From contig NC_090128.1 of NCBI RefSeq assembly GCF_040581485.1, positions 15,004,001 through 15,068,000 on the forward strand: a stretch of DNA of 64,000 nucleotides. The letters are read 5' to 3'. Below the pieces are notes generated by a model. The model ran no database searches, was not told the origin of the DNA, and worked only from the letters and a program-made list of their open reading frames with translations. A program made the position numbers and the translations under genes. Below, piece after piece: positions 30,668 to 42,100 of the stretch; position 1 is the stretch's first letter, and every line of letters starts with the position of its first letter. This DNA is from Linepithema humile. Its lineage: Eukaryota; Arthropoda; Insecta; Hymenoptera; Formicidae.

Positions 30668-32555
30668 TGTTAAAGAAATAATAAAAGGAAATATAAGAAA
30701 TAATAATTGGGCCCGAGGCCTCTATAATAAAATAAGAAGTAGCTAAGGACGGAAGAAATAATAATTAAAAGAAAGGATAAAAGCTAAGGAAAATAAGGTG
30801 GGGATGACACACATAAACTCACTCCACTTGAAGGCCACTATGGCAGGAAATATAATTTATAAAAGATAAGAGCGAGAGGAAAAGATAATATAAAACTCGT
30901 CAGGAGATATCTAGAACTGACGCATTTACTCATTCCATTCGCAAGCCGCCAAAGGAGCAAGAGGCGACACGATGGCGAGACATATGAAGAGATAATAGGA
31001 GGAAAGTTATTAGAAGGTGACGTAGGAGGCGACGCGATGGCGACTCACCATCCCACTCCACTCGCCTATCATCAGAGATAATATGTATTTCAAGAGATAA
31101 AGATAAGACGAGGAAAGTTATTAGAAGATAACTTTATCAAGAGATAAGGATAAGACGAGGAAAGTTATTAGAAGATAAACTTATCAAAGCTGATAAAGAT
31201 AACAGCAAGAGGATAAGATATGACAGGGAAAGTACCGAGGAAGATAAGAACATGCAGTCATCGGAGGCGGTGCAAGTGCCCCTACCAGTGACTCGCGAGA
31301 TAGCAATTGCTTATGTAACTAATATCGAGATAAGACGATAGGAGCCCCTTCCAACATTCTCCATCCGCTCATTGGAGAATCTCAACGAGGACAGAGGCGG
31401 AGATACTCCCATCACTGAAATTATAATCCAATCATCATGAGCCAAGCGTAACACCCCTCCACTGAACGAGTGGGCAAAAGCCCATATATACGCGTGCCCC
31501 GGCACATTTCAGACAGTGCTAGGTAAATCTTCAAACAGTAAAGTAAAGTAACTAGTAACTCGTGAAGTCAGAATACTTGTGAATAGTAAAAGTATTAGAG
31601 TCAGTGCTTGTGCTACTGAAAAGAGGAAAAGAAATTAACATAAAGTACGGAAGGGTACTTAAGAAACGATTTTGAAAAGAGAACATAATTTCTTCAAAGA
31701 AGGAATTATATATTATCTAAGAGCAAATAAATTTGGCTCTTACAAAGAAGAAAAACATAACCGATATCAAGACAAGAACCGAACAACAAATTCAGGAAAT
31801 ATTTAACGGAGAACCAGCTGTAATAGCAATAGCACAATTGACGTCTGCTATCCAATAAGTGCTAACTTGAGGATCTCCACGGATCGATGGCCGACAACAG
31901 ATGTTCACTGTGTCAACCAGTGAAATCATTACTGAAGCAACAGGCGAAATGTCAACGAGAATTCTCATATATATTAAGAAGAACTGGGAAGGAAATTTGT
32001 GGAAGTTGTAAAGAAAGATACCATCAAAACAAATCTACCCAACCAAATCAGTTTCACCTGCTAACCTTATCGTACAAAACGCTTATAAAACGTTGTGAAA
32101 CTTGTACTACTGTATTGAATGATACATATTCATTCTCCGAATGCTTCTTATGCAAGAGTCTATTCGACCAACACACGAGAAACAAGGGTGATACTCAATT
32201 AAGAATCACCTACGAAGAATTGAAGGAACATCCGATTTTGATAACTAGATACAATAATAGGACAATATCAATGTCTGATCATTATAGCGAATCGTATCTA
32301 AAGTTAGAGTCCTTAAGAGATAGCATTAGATTATTAATCTAAGTTTTTCATGTTTATACTTAAAATAAGTTTCCATATTATTCTTGCCATGAAAGGAACG
32401 AAATAAATGATTTAATTGTAAAATCAAAGAATTGGTTTTATTATTCTCTTTAATGTAGGAAATACACACATATCCTAGAAAAACCGACTGCGACGTTTAA
32501 TTCCAAGACGGCAGTTCCGCGATTTTTCCAGTGACCACCTGTGGAGCAAACCACA
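30668..32555 (+). mobile_element. LTR c: long LTR with 151-aa cysteine-rich ORF
   Basis: Starts TGTTAAAG and ends ACCACA, followed after ten bases by a primer site at 32566. U3 nearly identical to LTR b; TATATA box at 31485-31490. The transcribed part differs strongly from LTR b and holds another ORF (31887-32342). Followed by an unusual ladder of primer-site modules. Confidence 0.65.
31887..32342 (+). CDS. Hypothetical 151-aa protein with four CxxC pairs
   Basis: A compact zinc-binding design: CSLC near residue 7, CGSC near 38, CETC near 69 and CFLC near 87, with conserved-looking basic and aromatic residues between and an acidic, helical C-terminus. Two treble-clef or zinc-ribbon units are likely, so nucleic-acid or protein binding is a fair guess; the family is not one I can name. 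The frame is uninterrupted, starts at its first ATG, and lies in LTR c between a promoter region and the primer site. It has no counterpart in LTR b despite their common U3. Confidence 0.55.
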   Translation: MADNRCSLCQPVKSLLKQQAKCQREFSYILRRTGKEICGSCKERYHQNKSTQPNQFHLLTLSYKTLIKRCETCTTVLNDTYSFSECFLCKSLFDQHTRNKGDTQLRITYEELKEHPILITRYNNRTISMSDHYSESYLKLESLRDSIRLLI

Positions 32556-32565
32556 TTAATAAAAC

Positions 32566-33180
32566 TGGTGACAGCGGCCTAAAATATCCACATTAATGGT
32601 CTTCGGGAAACAGGTAATCATCGTCCAGACGACAAGGGCCTTTCGTTCCTGAAGATATACGATACCGCGTTGACACGAACCACCTGGAACGTGGTAGCGG
32701 CGGATTATGTAACGTAGGTAACATCAGTGACGAAAACGGTGAGGTGCACCACACAGGATCTCCTATCGCCTTATAAAACTCCTGTAAAGAAAAGGAAATT
32801 AATAAATACTTACCGTTAACGACAGAACGTCACATTATAAAGGTGGTAAGAGCGGTTACATCCGTTCACCTTTACAATCGTTACCTAGGACGTCACACCA
32901 CTAGGAACGTGGCAGCGGCGGATTATGTAACGTAGGTAACATCATCAGTGACGAAAACGGTGAGGTGCACCACACAGGATCTCCTGAAACAAAAGGAAAT
33001 TAATAAATAGCCACCGCAAAAAGGACATCATATAAAACTGGTGACAGCGGTGGGATCCCCTCACCTTAGGTTCATCGCCTTATAAAACTCCTGTAAAGAA
33101 AAGGAAATTAATAAATACTTACCGTTAACGATAGAACGTCACATTATAAAGGAGGTAAGAGCGGTTACATCCGTTCACCT
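32566..33180 (+). repeat. Ladder of six primer-site-like modules
   Basis: Starts of modules: 32566 (TGGTGACAGCGGCC), 32692 (TGGTAGCGGCGGATTATG), 32844 (TGGTAAGAGCGGTTACAT), 32910 (TGGCAGCGGCGGATTATG), 33039 (TGGTGACAGCGGTGGGAT), about 33152 (GAGGTAAGAGCGGTTACAT). Before most lies an LTR-end-like ACGTCACA plus ATAAA. Modules 2 and 4, and 3 and 6, are near copies with their following 60-100 bases, including GGAAATTAATAAATA. No ORF here. Confidence 0.7.
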
Positions 33181-33308
33181 TTACAATCGTTACCTAGGAC
33201 GTCACAGCCGTTGTTTTTATATTCCATTCGCCGCATCTTTATATTCTTCTCGCATCGCAATCATAGATCTCATTTATACAAAGCTCGCTACATACATCGC
33301 AATCATAC

Positions 33309-34507
33309 TGTTGTGTGTCGAAAGACCACAACGTAATAATTATAGGTTAATTAGGCAATAACAATAATAAATTATTAACAACAAGCTACAGAGCCCAAGC
33401 TGGATTTTCGTGCTTAATTTATTAATATATTATAACAAATGTTTAGGTCAATCTAGACGTTTCGACCATCTGTTTGCCATGTCCACTCAAACGACACGGA
33501 CCTCCAATATCATTTTTAGCAAACTGACTCGTTACACCGAATAGTTTTGGTTCTTAGTTTTTTTAAAATAAGAAAGTTTACACGAAAACACAACATGACG
33601 GTACTGCTATGCATTGAGAATAATTGCAATCAACCACAATTCAAATCTTAAAAAGGACATCGTGTATGTTTAATGTAAAACATGATTTCCTTCCTGATGA
33701 TCTTAAGATTGGTGTTATTAGAAGAGACATGACTTTCAAGATGTGTTGTCCTTCTAAACAATTTTTAAATGTAACGAATATAAGAAGATTGTAATATCCG
33801 AATTAGTTTTATAAGTAACGATTGTTTATTAATATGTTCCGGATTTTATAATAACTAACTACTGAAGATGACCACAACCAGATGGTCGAAACGTCTAGAT
33901 TGACCTAAACATTTGTTATAATATATTAATAAATTAAGCACGAAAATCCAGCTTGGGCTCTGTAGCTTGTTGTTAATAATTTATTTGAATAATTTGAGCC
34001 AATATTATATTTTTAACAATAATAAACATTTAGAAAACCATTAATCGAGGCCACTTCTCGAGAATCCTGTGACAAAAGTTATTTAATTATTAAACAATTA
34101 GGCGCTGACGCGAGCACTCGTTCTTAGAAGCCCGAGTGTCACTTGCGTCTAAAGTAGGTTAAACAGATCAGCATTTTGGTAACACAATGGATCGATATAG
34201 TTCAAGTCTCATTGTGTTCCGAATACTGATCCGTATAAATTAAGGCGGCACACAAGGCGCCGCGGGTTTTTATCAGCAAAGTTTCGGACGAAGCACGACA
34301 CGTCGCGTACACGCGTAACCACGGTAGTACGGTCGCCGAATAAGTGAGGTGACAAGTGTAATAAGAAGATACCAAATAAAAGCTATTCTATATATATATT
34401 CAGAAGTGCTTAATTATTCTACACTCTCCGAGCCAAAGCCCCCTTGACCAGCACGGCGAATCCCGAATCTATACGCAGCGCCTACCGCTACCATAGTAGG
34501 CGCAACA
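33309..34507 (+). mobile_element. Solo LTR of a Gypsy-3-like element
   Basis: Starts TGTTGTG with CGAAAGACCACAAC, close to the Gypsy-3 LTR start, and ends GCGCAACA. Flanked by the 4-bp target duplication ATAC (33305-33308, 34508-34511), as Gypsy integrases make. Without the nested MITE (33366-33986) it is about 580 bp, like the Gypsy-3 LTR. Product of LTR-LTR recombination. Confidence 0.8.
33366..33986. mobile_element. MITE with about 110-bp inverted repeats
   Basis: The left arm (about 33370-33475; AACAACAAGCTACAGAGCCC, CTAGACGTTTCGACCATCTG) is repeated inverted at about 33872-33986. The 400-bp core has no transposase. Family not recognised; target duplication unclear. Confidence 0.75.
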
Positions 34508-34638
34508 ATACATTGCATGTACACACAGTCATCAGACTCATTATTTAAATAAACACATCTTCTTATTTATTATTAATATTCACGTGCATTCTTTCTGACG
34601 TACCCCCAACCGAACGAACTCGGATTCCGGCGAGCTAT

Positions 34639-36749
34639 TGTAACGTCCCGTAAAATTTCTGAAAAATAAAATAATCAATTAGTTGTCAGTAGAGATATAT
34701 CCTCAATTATTAAATTGCATGACCAAATATAATCTAGTAATTTAAGATTATAATATTTAAGGTGGATGTCCCGGAATAAATAAATTTAATTATCTTTAAA
34801 TAATAATGCTATCGTGAAACATAAGGTTTCATCAATAGATTATAAACGTTAAATTCTCAATTGCTAATTATCCAGTAAATTCAAAGCTATATAATTTATT
34901 CTCGGATCTCTAACCTTACTTTAATCGGTTAATAAAATTTACTTTCCTTGTAATAAATACACTAAGGACAGAAATCTATAAATATATTCATACATTAATA
35001 ATGAATCTAGTCGCTTTAGAGTCATATTTAAATTATAATACTATGACGGGAGAGTAAAGACTTAGTTATCGACTATGAAACATAAGCCGGTAAAACAGAC
35101 CTATTGGAATACATTGAGAAAAATTATAAAATTCTATTAACAGATTTCTAGCCTTAATGTATAGGAAGCAATTCGAATCATCGACAAAATCTTACACTGC
35201 AACCACCGTTATGTGTTCATATAAATTGTACAACGCAGGCAATTACAATTCACGATCCTCAACAATATGGCAATTACTTGAAATTTAATTTTAACACGCT
35301 TAAAAACTACGCAAAATTAATATTATTGGAGAAAGGTGATTAAACTAATCAGTTTAAATAATAAATATATATATATATTCAAAAAATTATTATGTGATAT
35401 AAAAAATTAAGAAATTATAAAATATATAATATAATAATTAAACAGATAATATAAAATAAGAAAAACAGGAATAACGAAAATAAATATAATAAAAAAGGCG
35501 AATATATATGCAAACAAAAAATAATTAAATTAATATAAAAATATAAAAATACATAAAAATACATATCTAATATTAAGCAAAAACAAACAAAATATATATA
35601 TATTAAAAGATAAAACGTATAATTATCCTAATTAAATCGCGCGCGCGCTGCCAGAAATTTGGCTGAGCGATCAGCCCCTCCGCAGGCTCAGCATTTTGAG
35701 CCCTCGCCGGCTCCTCCACCGGGAACCGGAGCTGCTCCTCGAGCCCCCGCGTGAAGGTCCTTAAAGCTTCGAAAAATGCTTCCGCCTCTCCTCGATATAC
35801 ATCTTCAGGGAGCTGGAACACGAGTCTAACCCTGTCATCCAGCTCCACGTACGTGCCGATTAGAAGCACTCTCCTGGCCTCCTCTTGTCCAATATAAGCA
35901 ATCAGCGTTAAATCTATGCGTTGCTCCATAACTTTTATAATCTGAAATCAATCAAAAACAAATTAGTAAAGCCTCTAGATTGAATTTACCTGAAAATAAA
36001 ACAAATTAATAAATTCTACAAAAACTCAAAAATTTTAAAATTTAAATTTTTCAAAACTTTTTATTGCCAGAATAATCTCACGACTCAAGCGAACTTTACG
36101 GACCGAACTCAAAATAGTTATCTCTAAACGTTTCCGATATATAGCAAACTCAAAATTTTTAGTAAAACTCTATAATTCGAATATTCAAGCTGGATTAAGG
36201 TTATTAGTGTTTATAATACATCGCTACGACGTCCCGTTCGCGAGATATCGACATTTTTGAAAAACCACTATGCTTTAAAATAATCTAAAAAAAATAATAA
36301 TAATAATGGTAAAAGTCAAAATTTTCAATAACTTATCGTTCTCGAGGAAATAAAAGACGAAAATCCAATAATTCTTGACACTCTCTCAATCTGTATGCAC
36401 GCAAGCAACAAGTGACTTACCTAGCCGCCCTCTGGCAGCGAGGTACAGCTACCTTAAAGTCGGTCGACAAGTGTCCGCTAAGAAATAATTTAATTTAATA
36501 TTTTGACCCTAATAAACCGTATAAATTTGCTGAAATAAATTAATAATTAATTAATTCTAAATTAATAAACTAGTAAAACTTTTAAATAATTAAATAACAA
36601 ACGAGAAATAAGCGATTACACTAGTTTAAAATAATACTTGCTCAGACTGTACCTGTGAATGCAAGCACAAGAGCTGAACATTTGAATTGTTGAATAAAAG
36701 ATTTACTAGAACAGTTGGATTAAAAATAATATCTTGTCAATGAACTGTA
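34639..36749. repeat. Second copy of the LTR-like repeat with 108-aa gene
   Basis: Starts TGTAACGTCCCGTAAAATTT and matches 498-2575. Identity is very high at 34639-35270 and 35930-36749 and low across and just 3' of the coding part. It ends abruptly at 36749 where other repeat DNA begins. Confidence 0.8.
35603..35929 (-). CDS. Hypothetical 108-aa LTR-encoded protein, copy 2
   Basis: Homologue of the protein at 1430-1756: same length, about 60% identical. Shared blocks: MEQR at the start, LTLIAYIG-like strand, RTFTRG, the EEPA.AQN.EPAEGL linker, and the C-terminal PNFWQRARDLIRIIIRFIF. The middle (residues 42-55) differs almost completely. No stop or frameshift in either copy, so both were coding until recently. 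The leader splice motifs are kept (acceptor 35942, donor 36420). G+C is much higher in the gene than around it. Function unknown. Confidence 0.6.
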   Translation of the reverse strand: MEQRIDLTLIAYIGQEEARRVLLIGTYVELDDRVRLVFQLPEDVYRGEAEAFFEALRTFTRGLEEQLRFPVEEPARAQNAEPAEGLIAQPNFWQRARDLIRIIIRFIF

Positions 36750-37370
36750 CCCACATAGCAAAGATCTCCCCAGGACATCCCAATTTGATCGAAGTGGTCC
36801 CAGTTTGATCCAGAGCAAAACGTTATCCGTAGGATTACCTGAGGATATCCCGTGTAGCATGTCCTGCGGATATCTTATGTACGATCTCCGCAGGACATCC
36901 CATTTTGATCAAAATGATCCGAACGATACAGATTGATAATAAATAGTTATTCGTAGGATTTCCTGAAGATATTTCTAGCACAAAAAATATACGTACATTA
37001 AAATTGCTGTCTCTTCAAATTTAGCAAAAGATTTCTTACATAAATATTTTTTAGTAAGACATTTTTTTTTGCTTAATTTGAACAGAGAACAAATTTAATT
37101 TTGTGTGCAAGCGTAGACACACATATAACATACAAATATAATTTTAATCCGTTCATTTGTTAAGATTAAAGTACAAGTATATATAGAGAAAATATTTATT
37201 TCTATTATATGACGATACTAGAACTTGGTCATCGAGTTCTTGGTTCGAGAAGCCAGTATATACAGTGATGAAAGAAAGTTCCGTAATGGTCAAATATCTT
37301 GGAAAATAATGATTATGGAAGAAAATGTTCAATACAAAAGTTTTAGTATATCAAACGGTCTATTACATGG
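36750..37370. repeat. Short degenerate repeats, no gene
   Basis: At 36760-36980 variants of GATCTCCNCAGGACATCCCA and TTTGATC recur four or five times; the rest to 37370 is AT-rich with no gene visible. Confidence 0.5.
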
Positions 37371-38036
37371 TTATATTGAAATGACCTTCATGTGACCTTG
37401 AAAGACACCGCAAAGGTCAACTTTGAAATCTTAAATGGAAACTCTTATTTTCTATTACATATTCTTAAAGCTGGTGTCAAGACGTTTCCAAAACAATATA
37501 ATGAAGTTATTTTTTATTAAGTACTTTTTGAGTTATGAGGCTTGAAAGTTACAGCATTTTGACAAAAAATACAAAATATCTTGTAAAACATTCAATTTTC
37601 GGGAATCTTACCTTAATACTTTTATGCATAAAATAATGAGACAAATCAATTGATATAAAGAAAACACATAATTGCTTTTAAAAAAAAATATGCAGCTGCA
37701 TGTTGCAAATTACATATTTTTTCTTAAAAGCAACAATGTGTTTTCTTTATATCAATTGATTCGTCTCATTAGTTTATGCATAAAAGTATTAAGGTAAGAT
37801 TCCTGAAAATTGAATGTTTTACAAGATATTTTGTATTTTATGTCAAAATGCTGTAACCTTCAAGCCTCATAACTCAAAAAGTATTTAATGAAAAATAACT
37901 TTATTATAGTGTTTCGAAAACGTCTTGACACCAGCTTTAAGAATATGTAATAGAAAATAGGAGTTTCCATTTAAGATTACAAAGTTGACCTTTGCGGTGT
38001 CCTTCAAGGTCACATGAAGGTCATTTCAATATAACC
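37371..38036. repeat. Large palindrome, arms about 320 bp
   Basis: The sequence from GGTTATATTGAAATGACC (37371) runs to about 37700 and is repeated inverted to 38036, with scattered mismatches and a loop near GCAGCTGCATG. A foldback element or the remains of head-to-head copies. Its right arm ends exactly where Gypsy-3 begins. Confidence 0.9.
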
Positions 38037-38629
38037 TGTTGTGGGTCCAAAGAACCACAACCAATTATTAATAATAAAATATATATATATTAATAAAATA
38101 TAAGAAGATATCTATTGCATATCAGATTAACATATCTAATATTCAGTTTCCGGCTCATGCGAGACACCGGATAAATCGCGCAGCGAAAATTAAAACCTAA
38201 TTCACTTTTTACGCGACAATGCTGACGAACGATCGAATTTCGTCAGCAAGTTAGATCGTTAAAACTGCAATCAAGTGCAGTTTCACGTATATAAAATCGC
38301 CGTCGCGAGATCACGACGGCGGGTCTAAAACTATCAGTCACAAGAAACGGACGTATGTCCGTTTGGACCACAAATCTAGAAGAACGCGAATTATAACAAT
38401 TCGTTAAAAGTGAATAAGAGTAACTTGGGGCTCCGTGATACTACACTAAGGCAAGGGTTCCTGACGGAACCTAGATTACATAGAAGTAAAGGAATTTGTA
38501 ATGAATCAAGAGATCAATAAATATGTGGAAGACTTTTTTATTTAAAAAACGTCAAAGGATTATTCCCGGATTCCCGGCCTAACTCCTCGGCAGATCCCGA
38601 ACCCGTGCCCTATCACCAAGGGCACAACA
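38037..38629 (+). repeat. Gypsy-3 5' LTR
   Basis: TATA box TATATAAA at 38288; initiator TATCAGTCA near 38333; U3 hairpin TGCTGACGAA/TTCGTCAGCA near 38219; a perfect 8-bp stem CGCCGTCG/CGACGGCG between TATA and start; and a perfect hairpin AAACGGAC-GTAT-GTCCGTTT (about 38345-38364) right after the likely start. Terminal inverted repeat of 7 bp. Confidence 0.9.
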
Positions 38630-38635
38630 AATATC

Positions 38636-38653
38636 TGGTGGCAGCGGTGGGAT
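38636..38653 (+). other. Gypsy-3 primer binding site (tRNA-Leu type)
   Basis: TGGTGGCAGCGGTGGGAT, six bases after the LTR; complementary to the 3' end of tRNA-Leu as I know it. Confidence 0.85.
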
Positions 38654-38731
38654 CTGCCTCTCCTTCGGGACCAGGAACCCGGAACGTCCAGAGCCTGAAA
38701 CAAAAAGAAAAAATTTAAGTGAGTGAAAATT

Positions 38732-38890
38732 AGTCGGCGGACAAGTTTCAATACGGAGATTATTGAAACGAGAAGACCCCGACCAACGCAGCAGTAAGCA
38801 GCCGAAAATTAAGTGCAAAATAGTCGGCGGACAAGTTTCAATACGGAGATTATTGAAACGAGAAGACCCCGACCAACGCAACGGTAAGCA
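38732..38890 (+). repeat. 90-bp tandem duplication with duplicated splice donor
   Basis: The segment starting AGTCGGCGGACAAG is present at 38732 and 38822; each copy ends with a donor-like GTAAGC (38794 and 38884). A donor in the leader is what a spliced env mRNA would need. Confidence 0.8.
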
Positions 38891-39107
38891 GAGTAGCAAC
38901 GCAGCAGCAGACTATCCAGAGCCAAGCAGTGCCGAGCGGAGTCAGCGAAATAGGAGCCAGCCGCAGAAAGCAGCCGAGCGACCTACACCTACAGCCTACG
39001 ATCTACAGCCGGACAGCGAACCGCAGCTAAGGACGAGGCAACATGCGAGCGATCATACTACTACTACTGTAAGTCCGAACCATTATATAAAATATAAAAA
39101 CGCGTGA
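38763..39107 (+). CDS. Upstream ORF in Gypsy-3 leader (114 aa), same phase as gag
   Basis: Open from an ATG at 38763 to a TGA at 39105-39107; the gag ATG follows at once (TGAATG) in the same phase. The first third is encoded by the tandem duplication (RRLLKREDPDQR appears twice in part), the rest is Ser/Gln/Pro/Arg-rich. Either a leader peptide allowing re-initiation, an N-terminal gag extension by stop readthrough, or chance. No family. Confidence 0.35.
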   Translation: MKREDPDQRSSKQPKIKCKIVGGQVSIRRLLKREDPDQRNGKQSSNAAADYPEPSSAERSQRNRSQPQKAAERPTPTAYDLQPDSEPQLRTRQHASDHTTTTVSPNHYIKYKNA

Positions 39108-42100
39108 ATGTACAAAAGCGAAAGCGACCCCGGTCCCATACGAAATAGGTCGTGGCTATTAAGCAACCAAGCGCGACACGCAATCCGCACAGCGTTAAAC
39201 CCGATACGCGTTATCGAAGACGCGACTCGCGACATAAGCGATAACGTACGCCGTACATTACAATACACAAACTCGGACGGTGATACCGACGACGAATTGG
39301 ATGCAAACATAGAAACTAAACGAGATTACACTTTCGAAGTTATCGATTCAAGTTTAATTCCCGCTCTTAACGATACCGTGATAGAAGTAAAAACTAAAAA
39401 GACTAGACCTTACATTAGTAAAACACCAAGCCGCGTGTCAGATTACAGCGAGTTTGAGCTAACATCATACGATAGTAGCATATTTGATCCGGACGAAATC
39501 CGTGAAAGAAGAAACGAAAAAATGTCTCAAAGAAGGAAGAGTGAGGCAGACATCGAAATAGAAAACGAAATATCCGCGTTAATGGAGCAAAATACAAGAG
39601 AAAACGAAGCCAGCGGACTTCGAACGGGAACACGTCCAAAAAATAAAAATCAGATTTCAGCACTAGAAGAAACAATGCACGAAATGCGCGAACAGATCGC
39701 GACATTATTTGAGTATCTTCATGCGCATCATCACGAACGAAATCCGCGACAAGAACGCGAAACCGACATTTCATACGGTCGAACTACTGAAGACATACGA
39801 AACAGACAATCCACTGACGCACAACGCTACATGACATCAAAAAACGCGATAAATTTAACACCTATTTTTGACGGTACGTCACGAACGAACTTAAAATCAT
39901 TTCTAAGCGCTTGTACATGTGCAATGAAGTATGTAAAGCCCGAGTTCGCAGACGAGCTACTCGACGTCATAATGTCGACTAAATTGCAAGGCAGAGCATT
40001 AATAAATTTTGAGATCAAAGATATCAGATCGTTTGAACAGTTAAAAAACGAACTGGAAAGCTTTTACTACCCTAAGAAAAATCCTGCATCGATTCAAATT
40101 GAATTTAATCATTTGAAACAACGACCCGGAGAAAGTGCAGTAGAATATGGGGCACGAGCAGACCATTTAGCGATGCAGCTATACGAATCTCTAACAGACA
40201 GTCCAGGAAAGACACCGCAAGATAAACGCACTATATTAGATACAGTTAAACAGCTAGCGCTACAAAACTTTGTGTATGGACTGCGCGAGGATATACGAAT
40301 GATAATACGCGCGCAACGATATGCAACCCTGCAAGAAGCCATCGAAGGGGCCAAAGCAGAGGAAAAATTAAAGAGACCACGTGATTCCGCGTACAACGCG
40401 AATAAAAGTTTTAATAATCCTAAGGCAATTCAATGCCATAAATGCGGCAAGCAAGGACATTACGGTCGCGATTGCCGAACGAGCCGCTACGGTAATCAAT
40501 TCACTTTGCCTAAACCGAGCGGATCAAGATTTAATACGCTGGATAAACATTGTAATTATTGCAAGAAATCTGGACATAACCGTACCGAATGTTGGATATT
40601 AAACGGAAAACCGGAATATACTAAAAATAAGAAAATAAATGAAGAATCAAACACGCGAAATACCATAAATGAAACTAATAAGCATCGCAAGACTGAAAAC
40701 GACGATGCAGAAAGGAAAACAATTAAAGCAACAGCTAAGACAGTACGAGAGCATAAGGTACTAACAGCTGATGAGATAAATCATGCACACACTGAGCTCG
40801 ATCTGATTTCACTACCCATGAATGAAGTGATTGACAATAAAATAAATATGTTGATCGACACAGGAGCTACCATGAGTCTAATAAAATTGAATAAATTGAA
40901 AGATGAAACCATAATATACGATAAAAAGATAACAATCATTGGCGCAACAGGGCACAAAGCGGATACTATAGGCGTAATGCAAGCAACTATTCCGTTAAAA
41001 ACAAGAAATGTTAAACATGAATTAAACGTGATAAAAGACGACTTTCCTATCGAATATGACGGAATCCACGGAGCCGACTTCCTACAAAAATATCAAGCAT
41101 CTTGGGACTATACTACCAAAAAACTACGCATCGATAAAAATTTATTTACGCTTTTCCCATGCAAAAAGTTTACTTTAGAAGCTAGAAGCGAAACTATTAT
41201 AACAGCCATAACTAAAGAAAACACAGCAGGAATAATCCAAGCAGTGGAAACTAGACCAGGAATATTTATCGGAAATTGCCTAGTCGAGCCAAAAAATAAT
41301 AGTTGCCCGATTAGCATAATAAATACTACCGAAACTAAAATAGAAATGCAAGCTCCAGTAGTAGAAATTGAAGAAGTAAAGACAGAAGAAAATGCCGAGA
41401 TATTAATAGCTCAGACGTATATACCGAAGGAAATTCCCTTGTCACGCATGCAACGAATTAAAGAGGCGCTTCGTCTCGATCACTTAAATAACGAAGAGCG
41501 AAAAACTCTACTTAAAATCTGCGAAGATTTCGATGATGTATTCCATTTGGACGGAGAACCCCTGACCTGCACCGAGGCACTGCAACACGAGATCGTAATT
41601 CAAGCCGGTACGGCACCCGCGAATACGCGACCGTATAGATTACCGGAGAAGCATAAGGCCGAAGTAAATAGACAGGTACAGGAAATGTTAAGAAACGATA
41701 TCGTACGTCCAAGCTCGAGTCAATGGAACGCACCACTTTTGGTGGTACCGAAGAAAACAGACGCTTCGGGAAAACCTAAAATGAGAGTCGTGGTCGATTT
41801 CCGAAAATTAAACGACCTAACAGTCGGAGACTCTTTTCCACTGCCAAATATAACAGATATTTTGGACCAACTAGGGAATTCGAAATATTTTACAACGTTA
41901 GATCTGGCATCGGGCTATCATCAAATACCCATGGCAGACAGAGATAAGCAAAAAACGGCTTTTTCAACGCCCTACGGGCATTATGAATTTAATCGGATGC
42001 CATTCGGACTAAAGAATGCCCCGGCAACGTTTCAAAGATTAATGAATACTATTCTGGCGGGCATACAAAGAATACGGTGTCTGGTCTATTTGGACGACAT

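Noticed and set aside
39415..39774. 119-codon frame opposite to Gypsy-3 gag
   Set aside because: Mirrors the codon bias of the sense gene, Phe/Arg-rich, no domain; several similar shadows lie along pol.
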